Shown: one piece after another, positions 1 to 6,030 of the stretch
Layout of the letters: each line of letters starts with the position of its first letter
Numbering within the stretch: position 1 is the first letter of the stretch
Source of the DNA: Aquimarina sp.
GTDB lineage: Bacteria; Bacteroidota; Bacteroidia; Flavobacteriales; Flavobacteriaceae
Assembly: GCA_002697475.1 (NCBI GenBank)
Contig: NZVW01000155.1
Span: 1-6,030, forward strand
DNA length: 6,030 bases
Direction: 5' to 3'
Program-made: the position numbers and the translations under genes
The notes under the pieces: model-generated
What the model was told of the DNA's origin: nothing
Databases searched by the model: none
Seen by the model: only the letters and a program-made list of their open reading frames with translations

Positions 1-432
1 TAAAAGATGCTTTACATGCTCTGGGTCAGAAGGTGCTCCTATGGTAACTACAGCCTTGGTAGACGCAATCTTAGCTGCAGCAAATATCGAAGCTGCACCA
101 CCTAATGAGTGACCAATGATCAGTGTTGGAGCCTCATATTCCTGCTTCAAAAAATCAGCTGCTGCGATGAGATCTTCTACATTGCCAGAAAAATTAGTGT
201 CTTCAAAATCTCCTTCACTTTCGCCCAGTCCGGTAAAATCAAATCGCAGTACTCCAAATCCTTTAGCCGTTAATGCCCGACTGATATTGCGTACAGCACC
301 CAGGTTCTTGGTACAGGTAAAACAGTGGGCGAAGATGGCATAATTATGAGGATGTTGATCTGTAGGCAGATCCAGTCTGCCCGTAAGCTTTTGATTAGCA
401 GTATTGGTAAACGTAACTTTAGTGAGACTCAT
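1..432 (-). CDS. Alpha/beta hydrolase, probable OsmC-fused type (N-terminal part, truncated by window edge)
   Basis: I read this by translating the minus strand from the ATG at 432-430; the frame stays open for 144 codons to the left edge, so the C-terminal part is missing. It shows an alpha/beta hydrolase fold: a strand plus HCFTCTKN at residues 36-43, RFDFTGLGESEGDF at 63-76, and the nucleophile elbow GHSLGG at 107-112 with Ser109 as predicted nucleophile. The catalytic Asp and His would lie beyond the window. From family knowledge, the FAHCFTCTKNLGA and FDFTGLGESEGDF signatures are typical of proteins in which a hydrolase is followed by an OsmC-like peroxide/redox domain; that fusion is inferred, because the OsmC half is not visible. 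There is no signal peptide, so it is probably cytoplasmic. The substrate is unknown. It is transcribed divergently from the small gene at 545. The ATG is preceded only by AT-rich sequence without a clear Shine-Dalgarno, as is common in Bacteroidota. Confidence 0.93.
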   Translation of the reverse strand, partial: MSLTKVTFTNTANQKLTGRLDLPTDQHPHNYAIFAHCFTCTKNLGAVRNISRALTAKGFGVLRFDFTGLGESEGDFEDTNFSGNVEDLIAAADFLKQEYEAPTLIIGHSLGGAASIFAAAKIASTKAVVTIGAPSDPEHVKHLL

Positions 433-544
433 TAGGATGATTTTACTTTTAAATGTCGAGCTTTTACCTCAGAAATAACAGGCTCTACGGGTTAAATGTC
501 TGTTAAAAGGCTTATTTTAGAAACTTGTAAACTATGGTAAAACT

Positions 545-793
545 ATGATTATTCAGCCTGCATCAGATCATCTTCATTTTAACCCTATAGATATAGATTT
601 ATGGAAAGTAGAAGAGGATCTCTACGTGGGTCGACCTGGTGAAGAAACTTTGAGACTTCCGCAAATAGTCGTAAATGTGCTTCACGACATTAGATCCGCT
701 AAGCCATCACCTTACTATCAGTTACGACAAGATGGCAAATATTATATTCATATTCCTGCATATCATATTAAGGGCATAGCATTTTGGACGTAG
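545..793 (+). CDS. Small hypothetical protein, 82 residues
   Basis: I do not recognise this protein family. The open frame starts at the first ATG after an in-frame stop at 518-520 and ends with TAG at 791-793. The product looks protein-like rather than random: it has an acidic N-terminal half with DIDLWKVEEDLYVGRPGEE (residues 17-35), a probable helix LPQIVVNVLHDI (38-49), and alternating aromatic/polar stretches suggestive of beta strands (PYYQLRQDGKYYIHIPAYHIKGIAFW, 56-81). It has no signal peptide, membrane segment, cysteine or recognisable catalytic motif, so it is probably a small soluble cytoplasmic protein. No clear ribosome binding site precedes it, which is not informative in this group. 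It is divergent from the hydrolase (112-base gap) and convergent with the histidine kinase. The function is unknown, and the gene call rests on coding-like composition and the lack of a better frame in this interval. Confidence 0.6.
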   Translation: MIIQPASDHLHFNPIDIDLWKVEEDLYVGRPGEETLRLPQIVVNVLHDIRSAKPSPYYQLRQDGKYYIHIPAYHIKGIAFWT

Positions 794-816
794 GTAGGTT
801 GATTAGAGCACTACAA

Positions 817-859
817 GATTCCTTGATAATTTTCAATTTTCTTAGGAATCATTAGGAAT
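817..859. repeat. Weak inverted repeat plus tandem TTAGGAAT pair
   Basis: GATTCCT at 817-823 is the exact reverse complement of AGGAATC at 844-850, with a 20-base AT-rich loop. The right arm also overlaps a direct repeat, TTAGGAAT at 842-849 and again at 852-859 (10-base period). It begins 24 bases after the stop of the small plus-strand gene, so it could be a weak transcript end, but there is no following T-run and the loop is long. I see the repeats; any function is speculative. Confidence 0.3.
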
Positions 860-957
860 GAAGATGATGATTATCGGTAAAATTGTTTTTTATGAAGTTG
901 CCATTAACAATGATGGTTTTGCGTATTTGAAGTTTTTAATCCCGAACTGCAGATAGG

Positions 958-976
958 ACAAATAAACTTCATTTGT
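958..976. repeat. Small AT-rich hairpin in the convergent intergenic region
   Basis: ACAAAT at 958-963 pairs with ATTTGT at 971-976 around a 7-base loop. On the minus strand it lies about 32 bases past the kinase stop codon, and on the plus strand it is followed by ATTTTG. It may help to end transcripts between the convergent genes at 545-793 and 1008-2147. The stem is only six base pairs with one G-C pair, so this is a weak candidate. Nothing else in 794-1007 is convincing. Confidence 0.22.
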
Positions 977-1007
977 ATTTTGAATTCTACTAGACTTTGG
1001 ATTGATC

Positions 1008-2147
1008 TTATGTAGCAAAATTTAATTTTGCTCTTCTATTTCCTATTTCGTTAGCGTATTTTATAAGCGTAATATTAAAAGAAGTTCCATTCTCCTCATC
1101 ACTGGTCAAATCAATATCTCCACCGTGTGCTTCTGTTACTATTTGAGCCAGGGTAAGACCCATTCCCCAACTTCCTGCTACAGATTTTGCATCACTATTT
1201 TCACTATTCATGAATTGAAAGATATGTTTTTGTTTTTCCTTTGGAATAGGGTTCCCAAAATTATGGATTTCTATTTCAACGGTTTCTTCATCATTACGCA
1301 CAGCAACCGTTATTTCTTTTGAAGACAACCCATATTTTACGGCATTTCCGATTAAATTTTCCAGAAGCCTTCTGATGGCTGTACCGTCAAAAATGCCAGT
1401 TATTTCTTTGGCATTAGAATGTAGTATTATGGGATTGGTATATACATTTTTACTTTCTTCAACTACCCATTCTATATCTTTAAGTATATCGGTTTTTGAA
1501 AAAGAAAGCATCATTCCCTCTCCGGCCTTAACTGTAATTCCGTTCATCAAACCTTCTATTAAGTTTAAGGCTTTCTCCACACTTTTCTTGGCAGCAATTC
1601 CTGCCTTTTCTGTATAGTTGCCGGACTTATCCTGTTCTATCATTTCCAGTGAAAGCTTGGCGGCTGACAAAGGATTTCTGATATCATGAGCAATCGTACC
1701 GACTAGTTTTTCCTGCATTTCTTGTATCGAACGGGAAAACGCAGAAACAGACTTAAGTATAGCTGTATCAATCACATATTTTAATAAATCAGAGGTCTTA
1801 GGGTCGTAAATATTGTGATCATGGATGTATGTGCTTAATATTCTACTAAAAATTATATACTCATGAACTACTTGCTCCACCGTATAATTAGTGCTCGCGG
1901 CCCTATTTCTGCCGTGATGCAGACTGTTTTCTATAATCTCTAAATACTTTTTGTCAGTATCGATATCCTTAATATCCTCATATCGGTCCATGATATCTGC
2001 AATATCATTGATAATGTTGGGCAGGTGGTCAAATAATGCAATTGCATTTGCATCTCTAGCTGCTGATACATCTATCTTGACTTTATTTTGCCAGAGTTCC
2101 ATAATTTCCAAGACATTATCTCTTAGAAGTTTTGCAGTTGTATTCAT
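1008..2147 (-). CDS. Soluble sensor histidine kinase with RsbRD-like N-terminal domain
   Basis: The 379-residue protein has no signal peptide or membrane segment, so it should be cytoplasmic. Residues ~5-145 are helical and resemble the RsbRD N-terminal (RsbT co-antagonist-like, globin-like) sensor domain, with the typical opening LLRDNVLEIMELWQNKV (7-23). A HisKA dimerisation domain follows, with the H-box IAHDIRNPL at 152-160 and His154 as predicted phospho-acceptor. The HATPase domain has the N-box LLENLIGNAVKYG (261-273), a G1 box HNFGNPIP (295-302) and the G2 box GSWGMGL (325-331). In G1 the usual DxGxG reads NxGxP: Asn replaces the adenine-contacting Asp and Pro the second Gly. This variant occurs in related kinases, so activity is still plausible. 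No response regulator or receiver domain lies next to it, making it an orphan kinase here whose signal and partner are unknown. It starts at ATG 2147-2145, with a TAnnTTTG match just upstream. Confidence 0.93.
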   Translation of the reverse strand: MNTTAKLLRDNVLEIMELWQNKVKIDVSAARDANAIALFDHLPNIINDIADIMDRYEDIKDIDTDKKYLEIIENSLHHGRNRAASTNYTVEQVVHEYIIFSRILSTYIHDHNIYDPKTSDLLKYVIDTAILKSVSAFSRSIQEMQEKLVGTIAHDIRNPLSAAKLSLEMIEQDKSGNYTEKAGIAAKKSVEKALNLIEGLMNGITVKAGEGMMLSFSKTDILKDIEWVVEESKNVYTNPIILHSNAKEITGIFDGTAIRRLLENLIGNAVKYGLSSKEITVAVRNDEETVEIEIHNFGNPIPKEKQKHIFQFMNSENSDAKSVAGSWGMGLTLAQIVTEAHGGDIDLTSDEENGTSFNITLIKYANEIGNRRAKLNFAT

Positions 2148-2170
2148 GTATTGTAAAAGGTAAGTGCTAG

Positions 2171-2178
2171 CAAAAGTA
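2171..2178 (-). promoter_or_regulatory. Candidate Bacteroidota -7 element for the histidine kinase
   Basis: Read on the minus strand this is TACTTTTG, an exact match to the Bacteroidota sigma-A -7 consensus TAnnTTTG, and it would put the transcript start within about 20 bases of the kinase ATG. I could not find a TTG/TTTG -33 element at the expected 17-23 base spacing, so support is from the -7 match and position only. In AT-rich DNA such an octamer can occur by chance. Confidence 0.35.
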
Positions 2179-2270
2179 CTATTTAATCATAATATTAGAG
2201 ATATGAACCTGTAAATTAATTTTGAATGTTAATCCTGTTTGGGGTACTTTAAAGAACTACGAATGATGAG

Positions 2271-2288
2271 AGTATAAAATTTTATACT
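2271..2288. repeat. Perfect 18-bp palindrome between the NTF2-like gene and the kinase
   Basis: AGTATAAAATTTTATACT is its own exact reverse complement (two 9-base arms, no spacer). It sits 18 bases past the stop of the NTF2-like gene and about 90 bases upstream of the candidate kinase promoter, both on the minus strand. It could form a hairpin acting as a weak terminator of the upstream gene or be a binding site for a dimeric regulator. No separate T-run follows it on the minus strand, so a standard intrinsic terminator is not well supported. The palindrome itself is certain; its role is inference. Confidence 0.5.
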
Positions 2289-2306
2289 ATCCTATTTTAG
2301 TTACGA

Positions 2307-2759
2307 TTAATGTTTAGTAGCATCATTAAACTGCCATAAAACATTAACAAGTTGCCATTTCCCATTAAGTTTTACAATATGCATATAGTCCACCCAATCG
2401 TCAGCTATTAATTTTACTGAAGCTATTTTATCAAAGATGTCCAGAATTATAACTTCCTTCTTTGGGTTTGCAGGAAATTTGTCTTTATCCTGATTATACG
2501 TTTCAGCAAGTAATATCATAGCATCCGTAAAAGTTTCCCTTAGATATTCCTTTCCTGATTTTTTATTCATCCAAAAGGTTCTTTTTACCATTCTAGGGTG
2601 AGCTGCCCGCTCAAATTGCTCAGGCTTTACATTATGTTGAGATTCAATATAATCTAAAGCTACCTGCTCTATTTCTAAAGAATCTTTTTGAGTTTGTCCC
2701 TGTATTGAAAAACTGATGATGAAAAAGAAGACACCAAAAAGAAGTACGATTTTTTTCAT
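2307..2759 (-). CDS. Exported NTF2-like / lumazine-binding-like small protein
   Basis: The 150-residue product begins with a signal peptide: MKK followed by a hydrophobic core (residues 4-19) and a likely cleavage near GQ at 21-22, with no lipobox cysteine. It should therefore be periplasmic or secreted. The mature part has the cone-like NTF2 layout: an N-terminal helix (DSLEIEQVALDYIES, 26-40), a segment with RAAHPRMVKRTFW (51-63), a long helix near ETFTDAMILLAETYN (75-89), and C-terminal strands KKEVIILDIFDKIASVKLIADDWVDYMHIVKLNGKWQLVNVLWQ (100-143). The pattern of IASVKL, DYMHIVKLNGKWQLVNVLW matches the putative lumazine-binding (Lumazine_bd_2) subgroup of NTF2-like proteins that is common in Bacteroidota. 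These have no established enzymatic role in most cases, and no catalytic set can be assigned here. It lies 203 bases after the S41 gene and 159 bases before the kinase, on the same strand, but these gaps argue against tight co-transcription. Confidence 0.85.
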   Translation of the reverse strand: MKKIVLLFGVFFFIISFSIQGQTQKDSLEIEQVALDYIESQHNVKPEQFERAAHPRMVKRTFWMNKKSGKEYLRETFTDAMILLAETYNQDKDKFPANPKKEVIILDIFDKIASVKLIADDWVDYMHIVKLNGKWQLVNVLWQFNDATKH

Positions 2760-2962
2760 TGCTTAGATTTTAGTTGTGAGAATAAAGTTAAGTTTTTTCC
2801 TGCCAAATATTTAGGCTGAACATTTTTATAGGTGGAAGCTGGACAACTTACTTATTTTAAAAGTCTAGGAATTCATAAGTAGTATCCATAAACTCGGCTA
2901 TAATTCTAAATTATGATCATTATCAAAAGTTCTTACTTGTGAAAGGATATTAGTTTTTAAGA

Positions 2963-4423
2963 CTATCTATTTTCCTCTACATTTTTAATGGCCTGTAATA
3001 TCTTCATTTTATCAGCTTCTAAATCATCAGCTATGCTCCTAAAAAAAGTTTGGCGGTCCTTAGGATAATACATCTCATAATCTACAGGTATGCCTATATT
3101 TTCATAGTTATTACCATTGTTATCCATATACACTTCATTAGAAATGGCAAATATCCAATCATTAGGTAATTTTTTTTCCAAAGATGTGGACATAGCTCCT
3201 GATGTTGAAGAACCAATTCTTTTGATATGATGTCTAGCCATAGTGGCAATAGAGAAGGCTTCTGCGGCGCTTCCTGTCTGTTGTGAAGTCAATACGTAAA
3301 CAGGCTTAGTATAGGCATTTTCACTTCCTTTGATAAATAGCGGAAGAACCGGAGTAAACTCATTACCATATTTTAATTTCTGCGTAGCTACCTGAAGCTC
3401 TTTATCAGCGATAAATCTGCTTAATATCTCAAAACTAACGGCATCCTGACCTCCTCCATTAAATCTAACATCAATCACAATAGATTTCATTTCTAAGAGG
3501 TCATCCATTACTTGATCCATAATTTTTGATGCTGCTTCAACTTCTTTTTTAATATATACATCATCAAAAATTTTATGAAATGCTTCCACATAGGCATCCA
3601 CATAACCTATTTCTTTTACCCGCTCTTCAGCAATATTCAGGTCTGCATAAAGCCACATCGTTTGTACCTGTATATAGCCAATATCATCATTTAGTTTTCC
3701 CCATTGAATTAAGGGAAGCCAGGAGGCATAATTAGTAGTCATTTCTTCCTGTAGATGATGTTTTGTTACCATCCGTGCAATTTGAATATCACCGTATTCC
3801 TTTAGGTTTTCGCTTTTGTTTTGTTGTTGTACTTCTTCTTCTTCTTCTTCGGTTATAGCTATGGTATCCATCACTTTATAAATATCTTCTGTGGCTTCCA
3901 GATAGGCATGATTATCATGTAATGCCTCGAATGTTTCTTCGAGTATTTGATAGAGATGAACTTCAGTTGGATTTTGTAAAAGCTTTTCCTTTTGACCCTG
4001 ATATAAGCTATCCCAATTAATAGTATTAAGTTCAAGAAATGCGTAATGCGATTTTACATTTTCTGCAAAGACCTCAAAATTGTATAGTGGGTCCTTATTT
4101 GAGGTTTGGGTTGTACACAAGTCTGATAGTCTATTTATTTGTTTGAACTTATAAGTGATAACGCCTTTTACCAGTGATAATGTGTCATTTTTCAGGGATA
4201 TGGATTTTTCTATTTCTTTAAATTCTCCGTTCTTAACAGGCGAACACGAAATAGAGGTGATATCGTAAATCTGATAGGTAGTGCTGTCTTTGATTTGTAA
4301 AACCCATCCGGAGCCTAGAGATTCCCAGCTTCCATTTATAGAATTAAGGTCTTTATCAACTTTTTCGGTACAAGAGTAGCCTAGAATCAGTATTAGAATA
4401 CTCATTAAGAATTGTTTCAGCAT
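2963..4423 (-). CDS. S41-family peptidase, probable lipoprotein
   Basis: The 486-residue protein has a short lipoprotein-type signal (hydrophobic residues 5-16, Cys18 in LGYSC). The lipobox is imperfect because Gly rather than Leu/Val/Ile is at -3, so lipidation is likely but not certain. Residues ~28-100 form a beta-rich domain (SINGSWESLGSGWVLQI) seen at the front of some Bacteroidota S41 proteins. The peptidase part has LHDNHAYL (168-175), VIDVRFNGGG (316-325), TGSAAEAF (383-390) and YENIGIPVDYE (440-450). By analogy with tricorn-type S41 enzymes I predict Ser385 as nucleophile, with His172, Glu388 and Glu441 as candidate helpers; I see no obvious CtpA-style Ser/Lys dyad. There is no clear PDZ domain. 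A run of six Glu (192-197), encoded by repeated GAA, then QQQ, lies in a probable flexible loop. The start at 4423 gives the signal peptide; Met7 would truncate it. It is divergent from the tricorn homolog and likely acts on peptides in the cell envelope. Confidence 0.92.
   Translation of the reverse strand: MLKQFLMSILILILGYSCTEKVDKDLNSINGSWESLGSGWVLQIKDSTTYQIYDITSISCSPVKNGEFKEIEKSISLKNDTLSLVKGVITYKFKQINRLSDLCTTQTSNKDPLYNFEVFAENVKSHYAFLELNTINWDSLYQGQKEKLLQNPTEVHLYQILEETFEALHDNHAYLEATEDIYKVMDTIAITEEEEEEVQQQNKSENLKEYGDIQIARMVTKHHLQEEMTTNYASWLPLIQWGKLNDDIGYIQVQTMWLYADLNIAEERVKEIGYVDAYVEAFHKIFDDVYIKKEVEAASKIMDQVMDDLLEMKSIVIDVRFNGGGQDAVSFEILSRFIADKELQVATQKLKYGNEFTPVLPLFIKGSENAYTKPVYVLTSQQTGSAAEAFSIATMARHHIKRIGSSTSGAMSTSLEKKLPNDWIFAISNEVYMDNNGNNYENIGIPVDYEMYYPKDRQTFFRSIADDLEADKMKILQAIKNVEENR
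3832..3850. repeat. CTT/GAA trinucleotide microsatellite inside the S41 gene
   Basis: Six consecutive CTT units (GAA on the coding minus strand) encode Glu192-Glu197 of the S41 lipoprotein, next to three CAA codons for Gln199-Gln201. Being a triplet repeat, slippage would change the length of the acidic loop without shifting the frame, so it is not a phase-variation switch. Confidence 0.85.
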
Positions 4424-4651
4424 ACTTATTATTTACCTTTATGGAGTATATTATTTTGTATTTGTTACAGTTGAGATATAATTCTTAGTTACTATAAAAA
4501 TCAGAGTATGGAAAAGAGTATTTTTATGTTATGAATTCTAGTTAAATTACCTGTAACTCAAAAGCTGTAAAGCTTTCCTATTTTTAAAAGTTGCTTTATA
4601 TTGAACATCTATTTTTACAAGTTTTAAATTCATTAATCAATCACACAAATC
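4424..4651. other. Divergent intergenic region between two S41-type protease genes
   Basis: This 228-base AT-rich stretch separates the start codons of the S41 lipoprotein (minus) and tricorn homolog (plus), so it should hold both promoters. On the plus strand TTG at 4591-4593 and TATTTTTA at 4610-4617 loosely resemble the Bacteroidota -33/-7 pair, but the 16-base spacing is short and the -7 has one mismatch. For the minus strand, AAAGG sits about a dozen bases before the S41 ATG as a possible weak ribosome binding site. A short AAAGCT/AGCTTT hairpin lies at 4561-4576. No clear operator is visible. Confidence 0.4.
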
Positions 4652-6030
4652 ATGAAATCAAAACAGTTCCCTTTTATCCTATTGTTTATTTGTTGTTTTT
4701 TCATTGTCGATAGGGCATTAGCCATTGATCCGGAGGACACAAAAATGATGGCACAACCGGCTATAAGTCAATCTAAGATAGCCTTTATTTATGCTCAGGA
4801 CTTATGGACAGCAAATCGGGATGGTTCCAACCCTAAAAGAATAACCGTGGACAGAGGTATAGAATCTCATCCTGTATTTTCGCCGGATGGGCGTTATATT
4901 GCTTTTTCTGCCGAGTATGATGGCAATACAGATGTATTTATTGTTCCTGCAGAAGGAGGAATCCCCAAACGTCTTACGTGGCATCCCGGTTGGGATTTTG
5001 TAAGAGGGTTCTCACCGGATGGGAAATCGGTTTTATTTACCTCCAGACGTACCAGTTTTACAAATCGATATTCAAAATTATTTGAAGTTCCTATCGAAGG
5101 GGGACATCCTAAAGAACTGATCATTCCTAACGCCTGGCATGCGAGCTATGCTCCGGATGGACAAAAAATGGCCTATACACCCATAGCTGATCGATTTTCT
5201 CAGTGGAAGAATTATAGAGGAGGAACCGCAAGTAAAATTTGGATATTCTCCTTTGGGGATCAGTCTATGATTGAAATCCCTAAACCCACATCAGGTAGCA
5301 ACGATACAAAACCTATGATGACTGATAAAAAGGTATTCTTTTTGAGTGATCGCGAGGGGGAATTCAATCTTTTTTCTTTTGATGAGCAGACTAAAACCAT
5401 AAATCAACTTACACAGTTTACAGATTTTCCAATATTAGATGCAGAATTGTTTGGTGATACTATCATTTTTGAAAAGGGAGGTCATTTGTATACGTACAAT
5501 ATCAACGATCAAACAACTACCAAACTTAAAATAGGTATTGCTACGGATCTTTTGGAGCGTCGCGAAAGATTTGTTTCAGGAGATCAGTATGTGCGTAGTG
5601 CGCATATATCTCCTTCAGGTAAAAGAGCTGTTTTTGATTATAGAGGGGATATTGTCACAGTTCCTGAAGAGTTTGGAGATCCTGTGAATCTGACAAATTC
5701 TCCCGGTGTCCATGAAAACTATCCTGCCTGGTCTCCTGACGGTAAGCATATAGCTTATTTTTCTGATGCTTCAGGAGAATATGAGTTACATATCAATACT
5801 CCCGATTATAAAAATAATGTCAAAAAGATAAAAATTGATGGAACCGGATTTTATGCCTTTCCCTATTGGTCTCCGGATAGTAAAAAGATCAGTTTTTCTG
5901 ATAACGGCAGAAACCTTTACATCTATGATCTGGACACTAAAAAACTTGAAAAAATAACTCAGGATATCTATTATTTTCCCGGAGCTTTCAGGGATTTGTT
6001 TGGTGACTGGTCTTCCGATTCTAACTGGAT
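4652..6030 (+). CDS. Tricorn protease homolog, exported (N-terminal part, truncated by window edge)
   Basis: Translation from ATG 4652-4654 stays open for 459 full codons to the right edge. Residues 1-24 form a signal peptide (hydrophobic core 7-19, cleavage after ALA at 22-24), so unlike the cytosolic archaeal tricorn this protein should be periplasmic. The mature part is beta-propeller: PD40-like blades carry SPDG at 77-80 and 121-124, APDG at 167-170, SPSG at 320-323, SPDG at 361-364 and SPDS at 407-410, often followed by IAF/IAY/ISF strands and D-residue turns. By comparison with tricorn, residues ~40-330 would be the six-bladed propeller and the rest the start of the seven-bladed one; the PDZ and S41 catalytic domains (family length roughly 1,050-1,100 residues) lie outside the window. 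The propellers of tricorn gate and channel peptide substrates. TolB has similar repeats, but the phrasing AQDLWTANRDGSNPKRIT, the ITVDRGIESHPVFSPDG blade and the length fit tricorn better. No strong ribosome binding site precedes the ATG. Confidence 0.92.
   Translation, partial: MKSKQFPFILLFICCFFIVDRALAIDPEDTKMMAQPAISQSKIAFIYAQDLWTANRDGSNPKRITVDRGIESHPVFSPDGRYIAFSAEYDGNTDVFIVPAEGGIPKRLTWHPGWDFVRGFSPDGKSVLFTSRRTSFTNRYSKLFEVPIEGGHPKELIIPNAWHASYAPDGQKMAYTPIADRFSQWKNYRGGTASKIWIFSFGDQSMIEIPKPTSGSNDTKPMMTDKKVFFLSDREGEFNLFSFDEQTKTINQLTQFTDFPILDAELFGDTIIFEKGGHLYTYNINDQTTTKLKIGIATDLLERRERFVSGDQYVRSAHISPSGKRAVFDYRGDIVTVPEEFGDPVNLTNSPGVHENYPAWSPDGKHIAYFSDASGEYELHINTPDYKNNVKKIKIDGTGFYAFPYWSPDSKKISFSDNGRNLYIYDLDTKKLEKITQDIYYFPGAFRDLFGDWSSDSNW

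Noticed and set aside
116..343. Plus-strand open frame of 75 codons at the left end
   Set aside because: It is antisense to the hydrolase frame with its GHSLGG and FDFTGLGESEGDF motifs.
470..477. Minus-strand TATTTCTG as a possible -7 element for the hydrolase
   Set aside because: It has one mismatch to TAnnTTTG and no supporting -33 element, so it is too weak to annotate.
858..956. A 32-codon plus-strand frame (starting MKMMIIGKIVFYEV) in the convergent intergenic region
   Set aside because: It is very short, has no convincing ribosome binding site or recognisable motif, and such frames arise readily by chance.
1125..2163. Several plus-strand open frames across the histidine kinase gene
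   Set aside because: The minus-strand frame carries all kinase motifs; the plus-strand products are low-complexity antisense translations.
2760..2962. Searched for a terminator or promoter between the S41 and NTF2-like genes
   Set aside because: Only short all-AT inverted repeats (for example around 2899-2915) and a mismatched AATATTTG at 2804-2811 (minus strand) were found; none is convincing.
4561..4576. AAAGCT-GTAA-AGCTTT hairpin followed by a T-rich stretch, resembling an intrinsic terminator on the plus strand
   Set aside because: The stem has only two G-C pairs, and no plus-strand gene ends upstream of it: it lies between divergent starts. At most it is a leader or chance structure.
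4802..5124. Two overlapping minus-strand open frames
   Set aside because: They lie entirely inside the tricorn homolog reading frame, which has clear propeller repeats; they are antisense shadows.

Overview
The window looks like an ordinary chromosomal segment of a Bacteroidota bacterium, probably a marine or environmental member of the Cytophagales or Flavobacteriia. The DNA is AT-rich. Start codons lack strong Shine-Dalgarno sequences, and one candidate -7 element matches the Bacteroidota TAnnTTTG consensus. The protein set also fits: an alpha/beta hydrolase of the type fused to OsmC, an exported NTF2-like protein, an S41 lipoprotein and an exported tricorn protease homolog. The exact genus cannot be read from this sequence.

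Layout from left to right: (1) 1-432, minus strand, is the N-terminal 144 residues of an alpha/beta hydrolase that runs off the left edge. (2) 545-793, plus strand, is a small unrecognised 82-residue protein, divergent from the hydrolase. (3) 794-1007 is a convergent intergenic stretch with only weak inverted repeats. (4) 1008-2147, minus strand, is a soluble histidine kinase with an RsbRD-like N-terminal domain and no response regulator beside it. (5) 2148-2306 is an intergenic stretch with a perfect 18-bp palindrome and a TAnnTTTG match close to the kinase start. (6) 2307-2759, minus strand, is a small exported NTF2-like/lumazine-binding-like protein. (7) 2760-2962 is intergenic with nothing convincing. 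(8) 2963-4423, minus strand, is a probable lipoprotein peptidase of family S41 with a tricorn-like Ser/His/Glu catalytic set. (9) 4424-4651 is a divergent intergenic region. (10) 4652-6030, plus strand, is the first ~460 residues of a secreted tricorn protease homolog that runs off the right edge.

The three central minus-strand genes are separated by about 160-200 bases, so they are more likely separate transcripts than one tight operon. The most suggestive functional link is the divergent pair at the right: two S41-type proteases, both apparently exported to the cell envelope, facing away from a 228-base shared upstream region. The kinase, the NTF2-like protein and the hydrolase have no evident shared pathway. 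I found no CRISPR array, tRNA, rRNA, insertion sequence or phage signature, and no convincing new biological system. The best second looks are the orphan kinase with an altered G1 box, the divergent S41 pair, the 18-bp palindrome and the 82-residue orphan protein.
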